DNA from: Tubulanus polymorphus
Taxonomy: Eukaryota > Nemertea > Palaeonemertea > Tubulaniformes > Tubulanidae
Assembly (NCBI RefSeq): GCF_964204645.1
Contig: NC_134026.1
Span: forward strand, 2,232,001-2,296,000
DNA length: 64,000 bases
Direction: 5' to 3'
Below the pieces are notes generated by a model. The model did not search any database. It saw nothing but the letters and a program-made list of their open reading frames with translations, and was not told the origin of the DNA. The position numbers and the translations under genes were made by a program. Of this stretch, positions 40,861 through 50,400 are shown piece after piece. Every line of letters begins with the position of its first letter. Positions within the stretch are counted from its first letter, which is position 1.

Positions 40861-42649
40861 TCAACTTTGAAACTGACAAGAGAACAGGTAATCATTTGAT
40901 CTATCTCCAGCAGCAGAGTTTGTGCTATTATTCAGCGAGTTCTTGCTAGCGCTATAAAGCAGATTTCGACCAGTTTTATTATAGTTCTGTATTTCAATCG
41001 GATTAATCGATAGACCAGTTTCTAAATAATCCTTATACAGTCGCGCTATATATCGATTCTCATCGGATACGCACAGATCATCATTCAAATATTCATCAAA
41101 CTGCAAAATCAAAAGACATTTCTCAAATTATTTCTCTCAAATTAAATTCATGTTAACGGATTGGTCTATATTGATTATGGAATTCTGGACATTCATTTCG
41201 ACCAGAGAAATCGCTCTAGATATTTCGGAATAGCATAATCTGTAAACCTGATAGAAGGTTGGTATCTGGAATTGCTAGCTATTCCTAAACCGGAATAGGT
41301 TCAATCAAAACCTAAGTTAGAATAGCGCCATTCTCGAACTTACCGGCATCCAACGACAATCGGCAATTTCTAATTCACATTTCATGATATCAGACGTTAG
41401 CGGTCGCAACAAACAAACGTAATATGTATCAGAACAGCCGTATCTGTAATCGTGTTGTTGACGCAGTGATAATAACGATACAAATTCACAATCGATACCG
41501 GTTTCTTCTTTAACTTCACGAATGGCCGTCTCTCCTAAATCTTCACCTACGTAGAAAATCGTACCTATCACTGCCTGATAGAATTGATATATAGGCTACA
41601 GTCCGCCCCCAATAAACTTAAATCTCTGCTTAACACCAGGGCCCAGTTGCACAGTCGTGACTTAAGTCCAAAAGTGGTCTTAAATCTTACGACTGGCCTT
41701 AAGTTGTTAGATCGAGTATAGAACTTAGTTGGTCTTAGACCAGTCTTAAATCTAAGCCAACTGGCCCCTGGTTTTTTCTGAGAACTAGTCAAAATTAACC
41801 CCCAACATACCGCCATACTCGCAACACCTAAATAACCAATGTGGGCCCGGTATTTTGGGGTTGACTGTAAGCAATGATTGATACGATAGAGAATCATATA
41901 AAGCTGACTTGATACCTGCATTAGCCTGACCCCCGGGTAGATGCCATTTCGCTTCAGAGATTGAAAACTTTTCTTTTACAACTAGTAATTCGTTCCTATC
42001 ATTAATAACAAATCCACCAACACCTGAAAATATGAATTGCGAATCATACAGCACACTAAAGGAACCAGTGAATATGAATAGCGGTAGCTCATGTACTAAC
42101 CGTGATATTGGTTTGCGTATTCAGGCAGATGATTATACCCTTCAGGAAGCCATTGATTCATCATTACATACTCAGGTTTGGCGTGATGAAATACGAATTC
42201 GTGCTATACAAAATATCGTGAACCTTTAACAGCAAACAAGATGTGAACAGGACGGTTAGGGAATATCAGATACAATACGATCTTTACCTTTACGCATACT
42301 GGAATGAAGTGGCTTTGCTCGATGAGAATTTTAATCCAAATTCCCTTTTTACTGTTTGCTTTCCAAGTTTCCAGGGAAGCTATAATAAAGGGTTGTATAG
42401 ATTATTAAAGAGATTATTAGAAGCAAGAACTAAAGGCTAAATCCTACATACATACATACCAGTCAGTTTTTCCTCAAATTCTTGTACATTCAAGTGTTTG
42501 TGATCTTTGGAATTGATAAGGATTCCGTTAAACCTTTAAAGTAAATTCAGAAATCTTCAATAGTCATAAAGATCAAGTTTCAAACGACTAGGTCCAGATT
42601 CATTGTATTTTTATTACCTATCATTCTTGAAAATAAGTGTATCGGTCAT
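40861..42649 (-). CDS. NUDT6: Nudix hydrolase 6
   Basis: Nudix-family hydrolase. Seven minus-strand exons: 42649-42618, 42533-42460, 42379-42294, 42203-42101, 42023-41916, 41546-41344, 41100-40861. They close in phase to 281 residues (human 316). The N-terminal family domain is recognisable (KKGIWIKILIEQSHFIPVC, then FVFHHAKPEYVMMNQWLPEG). The Nudix fold starts GVGGFVINDRNELLVVKE. The Nudix box is complete, from the first Gly of QANAGEDLGETA through IREVKEETGI, and is split by the intron 41915-41547. SIRQQH-type LSLRQQHDYRYG follows, as in NUDT6. The first exon is very short and the start at 42649 is the only upstream ATG in frame with a good donor. An unannotated alternative 5' exon cannot be excluded. 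Unlike in vertebrates, no FGF2 gene overlaps on the other strand. Confidence 0.93.
41636..41771. repeat. Short inverted-repeat element in NUDT6 intron 5
   Basis: A 136-bp segment starting CCAGGGCCCAGTTG and ending in the near-complement CAACTGGCCCCTGG. The interior has repeated CTTAAG/TCTTAAATC motifs. It resembles the CCAGTTCCA-ended element at 14119-14193. It lies in the intron that splits the Nudix box. Confidence 0.6.
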
Positions 42650-43090
42650 CTTTGACTAAAATATTCCACAATCCATTAGGCTATTAATTGTTCGCTAAAC
42701 CTGCAAAATAGAAATATCAAGGATAGAAAATATTGCATTAATGTTGTAGGCCACAAGTCAACATAAGACTGTTCAACAATACCAATGTTGGAGGTCAAAG
42801 AAAAATTGCAGTGGATTGCTATTTGGACATCCTTCAGAATCTATATTACTTTTGCTGTGGGTCCGATATGTCAAAATTCAAGCCCTGCTTATCATAATTC
42901 AGTCCTCATTAAAAAAATGTGATCCACAAGTAGAGATTACAAACAATTAGAATGGATTAAAAGACTTAAGATGAACAGAATCAAAACCTTTCTGTGTATT
43001 GATAATGTATTGAGTTCAATAGAAATATATTTAAAATAAATCGATATAAATAAAAGTCTAGATCCTCAATCGAGTCCTTCTCTCAGATTA
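42650..43090. other. 441-bp spacer between tandem MTRFR and NUDT6
   Basis: AT-rich spacer between two same-strand genes. It must hold the MTRFR 3' UTR and the NUDT6 promoter. No coding signal. Confidence 0.6.
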
Positions 43091-43808
43091 TTAATCCAGT
43101 CCTTCTCTCTCTTTAAATGCTTTCTTTCTCTCGAGTCGAATGCGAGATTTCACTTTCTTCTCGGCTTTTTTCCGCGATAAATCCTTCTTCTGCTGCATGA
43201 CGAAGCTATTTTCACCGTTGAAATGAACGTCCAGTAATTCCTGTAACCGTTCGCGAGCTCTTTTTCTGTTCGTTATCAAAGACCGCGTTTCGTGGCACTG
43301 AAATAAAAAGCCACATCGTTAGTTAGCAGCTCGTTAAAAACTAAGCATCAAGCGATGACTCGAAGTTCTAAATTAAGTTCATTTCTAAACGCTCATTCCC
43401 AAAGAATTCATGTAATCCGATATTTCAGCTAAGGTTACGATGTACCTTCACGACTAACCCAGTCGGTATATGTTTCAACACGACACAATTTGCAGTTTTA
43501 TTCACTGATTGTCCTCCTGGTCCAGTACCGCGAACGTAATCCTCCTCTAATTCCGATTCCACTAGATCCGGATACGACGGTTTCTTCTTGTGTAAAGTTA
43601 AGCTCGTATTAAAACAACGTACTGTTGTCGATAAACTGTATCCAGATGGTGCCAATTGTAGAATATTTCTGGGTTCCACATAGCTATTGAGCGGACTGTT
43701 TTTCCTGTTTATGAGATGCACGTAATTCCGCATAAATCCCAACGTTGTTGTTAATACTTTCATCCGGCTGCTGATCAGTTTTAATGATGTTATTATTGTC
43801 GTTGCCAT
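43091..43808 (-). CDS. MTRFR: Mitochondrial translation release factor in rescue (C12orf65-like)
   Basis: GGQ-domain class I release-factor-like protein that acts in mitochondria in rescue of stalled large ribosomal subunits; mutations in the human gene cause COXPD7/SPG55. Two exons: 43808-43446 and 43297-43091, giving 189 residues (human 166). The N-terminus is basic and Ser/Thr-rich without acidic residues for the first about 30 positions ([19 protein letters not shown]), as expected of a mitochondrial presequence. The catalytic loop is [21 protein letters not shown], beginning near residue 88, followed by [15 protein letters not shown]. The C-terminus is a Lys/Arg-rich helix ([20 protein letters not shown]). 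The codon-recognition domains of full release factors are absent, as in the family. Start chosen just after the acceptor-like TTTTCAG/GTCACC; an in-frame upstream extension exists but is less likely. Confidence 0.94.
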
Positions 43809-44232
43809 GGTGACCTGAAAACAATGTGCGCCTTTCATCGTTTTATGAGAGCAAATTCATTCGATAATTACACAGCTCTTTTCCTGCCTTTGGTACATTT
43901 GTCTGACAAGAGTGGAATGGCAGCAAGGGGTGGACAGATCTGTCATTGTGAATCGTAAATGGATAAAACAAGATGACCGATCCCTGCATGTTACTCCTGT
44001 GGGATACTGGGGAGTTGGCCGTGGATACTGGTTTTGTCCTTCAAATATTAATCCTATGTGACAAGCCCTTCTCTGCTGGACTGTGATCCATCACCTCACC
44101 AACGAATCATCAAATGATTGAGCAGCCTCGAGAAATATCAATTAGTACATTGTACAGGTTAAGCACGCTTTTAGGCCAACAAACAGTTAGTGAAGTAAAA
44201 AGCTAAACAAGTCATTGTGCATACTTAATTAT

Positions 44233-44339
44233 AGTTAGTTACCTAATCGTTGGTGATAAGCTTTTTATAATCGGATGGGCTTATACTAAAAATATCCGAT
44301 CGTGAAACTAACTAAACCACAGTCAGCAGGTTACTGACT
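44233..44339 (+). repeat. Left copy of an inverted dispersed repeat
   Basis: Starts TAGTTAGTTACCTAATC and contains AAGCTTTTTATAATCGGATG and GTTACTGACTT. The reverse complement of 46368-46483 matches along most of its length, with a small indel near ATACTAAAAATATCCG. Confidence 0.75.
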
Positions 44340-44461
44340 TAAATGACTAACTTAATAGTAGTAAGTAACTAGACGAGTAGTATTGTATAGGTTAACTATT
44401 TATTTGACGCACAAGCTTTTCGCTTCTAGAATAGAAGCTTCGGCAGGTGAATTAATACTAT

Positions 44462-44860
44462 CGAAGTGGCTACTCGTACGGACTCGTACGAATAATTCCG
44501 TAGGCTATTCGTACGCACCCGTCGGATAACTCTGGAATTATGTGTACGGGAAGGGATAGGGTTAGGGTAAGGTGAGGCTATATCTTGTTAAAACATTCGA
44601 CCGACTGTCAGCGTGCTCGGTGGTCTAGTGGTGTGATGCTGCGCTAGTAATTTACTGGCCCGGGTTCGAGTCTCGCTCTACCCGCTATTTTTCTCTAACT
44701 CTATTCTCCACACTTTCCTTGAATTTTCTAAGTCGTGCACCTCTGTACGCATGCGCGGCGTTAATCGGCCAATCAGCGACAGTTATTAGCGTACAGATCC
44801 TAGTCCCGTACGAATAGCCTCCAGAGTAATCCGTACGGGTCCGTACGAGTAGCCACAGCG
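44462..44860. mobile_element. Non-autonomous TIR transposon (MULE-like by its 9-bp target duplication)
   Basis: Flanked on both sides by the identical 9-mer TAATACTAT (44453-44461 and 44861-44869). The left end reads CGAAGTGGCTACTCGTACGG; the right end as reverse complement reads CGCTGTGGCTACTCGTACGG. Similarity continues for about 54 bp to GGCTATTCGTACG. The interior carries a telomere-like TAGGGTTAGGGT (about 44557-44569) and a tRNA-like segment (44611-44686). It has no open frame and so depends on a transposase elsewhere. A 9-bp duplication is typical of Mutator-like elements, but superfamily assignment from TSD length alone is tentative. Confidence 0.8.
44611..44686 (+). repeat. tRNA-like (pol III promoter-like) segment inside the TIR element
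   Basis: GGTGGTCTAGTGGT matches the A-box region of Glu/Gly-type tRNAs, and GGTTCGAGTC is a good B-box. T-stem pairing is partial, and the acceptor stem pairs only at about four of seven positions. The anticodon loop lacks T33. It is therefore a tRNA-derived module, not a functional tRNA gene. Confidence 0.6.
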
Positions 44861-45127
44861 TAATACTATTTATTGTAAGTAAGTAAGGACCTTATGGCTT
44901 ATTTATTGTATTGTAATTTGTAGTAGTACAGTTAATAGTAAAGATGTCTTGCCTACTTAAAATCATGTGGCTACATTTAAGACATTTGTTGTACGAAAAG
45001 GCACTATCAAATAGATGAGCTTGAGACTATGGCACTATTATCATTATGAAATATCATTGAAGAGTTTACCTTAACTTTAGGGTAATGTTTTAGAGAATGA
45101 TGTCTGTTCTGCAGAGTTTCCAGAACC

Positions 45128-45182
45128 TGTCATGTCAGGTCTGAAGACGTGACATGATAGGTCTTACCTGTCATGTCAGGTC
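45128..45182. repeat. Cluster of CCTGTCATGTCAGGTC repeats
   Basis: Two direct copies of CCTGTCATGTCAGGTC (itself nearly palindromic) flank an inverted, diverged copy (GACGTGACATGATAGGTC). Confidence 0.8.
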
Positions 45183-45864
45183 CTAAAAAACCCAAACTCA
45201 CAACAATATTTGACGAAACGGCGAAATATCTAGGCATGTGCTAGACGCCTGGAAGAACATTGTGAGTTGAATGAATATTCTGATCCATCGTAAATATCGA
45301 AAATGATTCAACAATAACGATAAGGAAAATGTTCTGACTAATAATTCATTTGAAAGGTTGATTTATAAGAAGAAAATATTTATGTGTAAAATGACTTATT
45401 TCTGTATTAAAGGGAAAATAAGTTTCAGGCATAGATGAATTAATTAATTTAGAAATAAGAGAATATTCTCGATAGCTGAATCGAGGTCTTGATATTTCGT
45501 TTCCGCCGCAATAAGACACTGAAAATGATCTGCTCACTATCACGGAGCCGGGTAATAATAGTTTTCAGACTCCGTTGCTTATTCAAAGTTGGACTCCAAT
45601 TCGTCCGGAATCCGTAAATAAATCATTTTTCTTTTTGATAAAATAAACTTCAAACGTGAAAATGTATAGTGTATTGTTTCTTCCACTTAGCGGAGTTATT
45701 AAATTCTCTAAATTCCGTGTATTCTATTCTCCACGGCCAGAACCAAAAATCTACTTTCGGGGTTTAATCAAACAACGACAATTGCGTAGCAAGAGTGACA
45801 ATTACAGTTGGAAGCTATGATTATAAACCTGCTTTAGGAACAGGCTGCAAAGTGCGCCCGAAGC

Positions 45865-45930
45865 ATAATATGGGATTCGAACCTACTCTCAATGTATGGC
45901 ATTAGCTTGTCAAGAGATTCCGTTTACTTC
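45865..45930 (-). repeat. tRNA-derived SINE-like fragment
   Basis: On the minus strand it carries a B-box (GGTTCGAATCCC) in the same context as the segment at 10078-10152. The A-box side is weak. Probably a related dispersed repeat. Confidence 0.35.
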
Positions 45931-46367
45931 AACCAAATTGCGGCGAACAGTTTGCGGGAAAAGTTTGAAAATTGCCACGTCTTTATAGAGCAACAATCAC
46001 GGGCAGAGGAAATAGTCGGATTTTTTTTATAAGTAAGCAGTTTTGATATTTAGATGGTCACGTCACCGTAATTTTTAAAAGTGTATGAGTAATGACTGTC
46101 TTGTCAAAAAAGGATGACAAATCATCAAACCAATTACAATGAATTTTATTGAGTGGAAATGATTTTCTTATTTCAATGTGTAATTTAATTTAATCTCCCC
46201 AAGATTTAATTGTTGTTGCCAAAGCAAATCTCCAAGCGATTGTAGTATCTTACAAGCCTTTGATAATAAAACATTGTGGAAAGTTGACCTACTAAAAGGC
46301 TTACTTACTAAATAGACTCAATTCTATTTCTAATTCTAGCAAGTAGGATAGTACTCACACTAGAAGC

Positions 46368-46483
46368 TAGTCAGTAACCTGACTGGTTTAGTTTGACGAT
46401 CGGATATTTTCACAAACCACAATTGGTATAAGCCCATCCGATTATAAAAAGCTTACCACCAACCAAGGATTAGGTAACTAACT
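46368..46483 (-). repeat. Right copy of the inverted dispersed repeat
   Basis: Reverse complement of the repeat at 44233-44339; ends at the motif TAGTTAGTTACC. Either the two are terminal arms of one 2.25-kb element or independent insertions in opposite orientation. Confidence 0.75.
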
Positions 46484-47437
46484 AGAAGCCTTTAAAGGCT
46501 AAGTTGGAGCTAACCCATAAATTGTCTCATATTCTTCAATCTCAGGTTGCAGTGTTCAATAATGCAATGAAAAAGCTTTGATTAGCTTTTTTGTGAAAAT
46601 GAAATCATGGACTTGTAAAAGACGCTAATATAAGAGTTTTCATAAATGTTTGTATTGAATGAAACATAGTTTCAGTAGCGGCCTAGCCTATATGGATCAG
46701 TGAAATCAATGTGGCAAGCCTCATCATTTATAAGCAATGAAATCACCAGCGTTCTGCGGCTTACGAATTATCAAAAGCATACATTAATGCGTCTATATTC
46801 CTTTCTATTCATACAGTTTTATGCATATTTGTCACACTTGTAACACTTGTCTATGCAGGGTAAAAGGTGAACACAATTCCACGCATGGTTGAACACTAGA
46901 TCTTTAAGTGTATAAACAACTGTTATTTGCCCTACTATCGGGAATGAATTAAACGTTCTCTTGTTGTTTACCTATGAATTAACTGTGGATGTTATAATAG
47001 CTCTAATGAAACGATGTATTAAGGTAAATCAGGAGGGATCGAATTCTGCGAGCTATGAACCTGGAATTATCCTTGGCTAACTCGTGGTTATCTCAGTTAC
47101 CTGAAAATCAGTAAAATCTCGGGAATTTTCAATATGATATTTCCCTGTTTGGACATATTCGGAGATTTTTCCTCTAATATGAGAAATATTACTTACCGTA
47201 TTGATAGGAATAATTAATTAGGGAAATGCATCCAAAGGCGTTTTCTTTAGCATTTATTTTCGGCGTTTTGACTATTCATGAGCAATACACGAAGATGACT
47301 GAAAAAACTCATCTATAAAAGGAAACCTTTTGGGATTCTTTCTATAATATTGTTACATCACTGACATTATGTTTCATCAAGATAACTAGATATGAATATA
47401 ACTTGTTTATGTAATTTTCAGGTGAGTTCGTCGAATA

Positions 47438-50400
47438 ATGGATGAAAAACGTCGTTCGCCGATTGGTTCAGCGAGAATGGAGGAGGATTCGCCCAGAAAA
47501 GAGCGGCACGACATACGTTACCATGGCGATGGTTTATCGCAGGAATCAGGAACAAACAATAACGAGGATTATAAATACGACGATGAGGAAGACGACGATA
47601 TGATCGCGGATACCGTATCGAGTATCAACGATAGCGGTATCGAAAACCTCGCGTCGTCGTCGGTCGCTACGACTTGTTTCTCCGTCGAGAACGAAATAAA
47701 CGCGTCGGACGAACGACGAGTCGACGGCGATATCGACCGGTCAGTCGACGACTCGTCGTCGGAACGCACGGCGTTACTGGCGGATAGCGGCGCGTTGAAC
47801 CAGGCGAGTTCGTGCGGCTCGGAGTTATCCGGTTATACAACGTCATCGATGGAATTACCGGTCTACACTAGTTCGGACTGCGCGAGCGTCACACGCGACG
47901 AATACCGTTCGGATTCATTTTTCAACGTCGATGAAGAAGATGAGATCCGAGCGAACAGTTCGGCGGCCGTCGTCGAATTCCTCGACGAGCGTCGCGGTCA
48001 CAGTTCACTCGAAGATTCAACTACTCAGGAAATAAAAAACTTAGAGGATTATATCGATAAGATGATGGTTTCGGTTGTCGATGTCGGATCATTAACCGAT
48101 GCTGTAAAAGGAGTCGAGTCGTCGACTGCACAGGCCGCCGAAACGGAGAATATCGTCGCTCAAAATCTGGCGCTGGAATTATGCGCGCAAGTTCCGGGAT
48201 TCAAACCCCCTCCGGCGGAAACCGTGAATGTAGTTTCCGCGCAAATAACTGAAGAAATGCGTTCAGAACTTCACGATAACAATAATTTCGTTTCTAAACA
48301 GTCTGAAAACACCATGCATACATTTGAATCGGGTTTCGGGGAAAGACTAGCCGATGATGTTTCGCCTGAGTTCGCACATTCGGATCACCGACTTCAAATG
48401 TCCGATATATTTCAACAAGAAGAGACTGTAAATGATAATATAGTTGCTCAATATATAGCTGAAGATATTGTGCTTAATCATCGTGAGAAGCAGCTGCAAA
48501 CAGAGTCTTCCTCGTATGATCTATCACCTACTTACACTATTGCGAAAAATGAAGAAATGTCTGCTTTGATAGAAATGTACTCGAGTAAGCCGACAGATGG
48601 CGCTGCTTCTACGGACTTTACACCGCCGGCGGATCAAGTGCCTTTCGCCCAATACTGCCTGAACAATATCGAAAGCGGAAATTTCGATCAAGTTCCGTCG
48701 CCGGACTTTCGCCAAAAGAAGCCCGGCGATAAAAGTTTCGTGAAAGAAGTAAAAGATGCCTTAACGAATCACGATTTAGACTCAGTTCAACGTTTGATGG
48801 AAAATGTTCACGATAAAGACGAAGTAAGTATTGAAAATATTTCGAATTATTGAATATCAGTCTTCGTAATAGATTAGTTTAGAATGTGGTGGTTTTTAAT
48901 GTATTCATAACCTGGGAATTCACCATTATATTGCACTCCCGGCACACATTTATATGCTTTGAATATAAACATGGACACCATGTGCCTTTCAGTGTAATCT
49001 AAAATGCTCATAAAACAAATTGATTTCACCGGCTAAATACAGTATGTAAACAATTTATAATTCCATTTTGGACCTTCTCATATTTCATAGGCTTCTTGGT
49101 AGTCGAAGTCAAACCATGGCCAGAGGACGGGTTGGGCTATTTTAGTTATATGATTCCATTACATATTGTGTTAATATAAACTGAAATTTGAAATTTAGAT
49201 TTCGCTTAACGCATTTTTTTATTCATCAACCTCGAAATTTATCCTATAATACGAATTGTTGTTTAAACCAGGCACGATGGATGATATTGTTCGATATGTT
49301 GGAGAACCAGCACGTACAACTACTGGCCCAACAAGCTCAAGAGCATCACAACAGCTTGAAGGATTTACACTCGCAGATGGAAGAACAGAGACAGAAACTT
49401 ACGAATACAGCTTTAACTTATCAACAGCGATTAGCGGCGTACAGCGACGTGTTGACTGACTGTAAAAATTCAACTACGGGTAAATTTCAAAATTCAGATG
49501 CAGGGAAAATTTTATCGCAGACAGTGACAGTGAAATAATTGCTAATAACTTGGAAACGAGAAGCTCTTTATGTTAATAATGCAGGGATGAGGTAAAATAT
49601 GTGTAAAATTTACTAAATTTTGTTTGTCGAAAATTTTTATATTCTTTTCTGTAGAATTTTTTTAGGAGCATGGTCTGCATACTTGCGTGTATCTTTAGTC
49701 ATCCATATATTGTCTTGGAATTTGAAATGTGTCAATTTGCCTATTTTCCTTGTCATCACTGTAAATAAGCGCCATTTAGATTTAAGTAAAATTGTAGGTT
49801 TACAATTACAGATAATACTGGTGCAGTTGCTGAGCAGAGTAATTTGTCTGAAAGTCCAGTAAAAGAGTCCGACATAATGAGCAGTAGTCCGGTGAAATCA
49901 CCTAACATCGAATCTAGATTATCATCCAGAATCTGCACTCCAACGCTCGACAAATTCGAATCTCGTTCTTCGACGAAGATACACGCTCCGACTCTGGAGA
50001 AGTACGAGGCTCGTATTTCTCCGATTCGGCCGCTGCGACCTTCACCTTACGCGGAACCCTTTCGACCAGCCGTTGATCATCGTCACGTACCTCGACAAAT
50101 TGATCTGGAGACATCCGTAATGAAAGCTTTAAATTTCCCGCCGCGTTCTCAGCCGATCGAGGGTGACAAGCCTTACTCGCCGAAGAATATTAGTCCTAGA
50201 TCAGCTTTCACCGATACAAGGTTAGCATCACCAGATAACTATCAACAATACCTTGAGCACTGAACCACATATCTACATTTGCAGTAATATTTGGTCAATC
50301 AAATATAGGGATGGCTTATAGCGATGGCTTATAGCGGGTAAAGTTTCAGATTTTTCGGCTGATTCTGATTATTGAGATTTGGGTACGAATGAGCGGGCAA

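Larger units (their letters stand above)
43809..47421. other. Repeat-rich spacer between divergent MTRFR and MPHOSPH9
   Basis: 3.6 kb between head-to-head genes. It contains an inverted pair of about 110-bp repeats (44233-44339 and 46368-46483), a 399-bp TIR element with target duplication (44462-44860), a short repeat cluster at 45128-45182 and a tRNA-like B-box segment near 45865-45930. No coding gene recognised. Confidence 0.6.

Noticed and set aside
42032-42440. Plus-strand open frames at 42032-42229 and 42243-42440
   Set aside because: They are antisense to NUDT6 exons 3-5, whose minus-strand phases and family motifs are clear.
44611-44686. Functional tRNA gene (Glu/Gly-like)
   Set aside because: A- and B-boxes are good, but the acceptor stem pairs only at about four of seven positions and the anticodon loop lacks T33. 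It also lies inside a transposable element with a target duplication.
47569-47769. Antisense open frame in MPHOSPH9 exon 1
   Set aside because: Shadow of the acidic low-complexity coding strand (GAC/GAA/TCG codons give open antisense frames).
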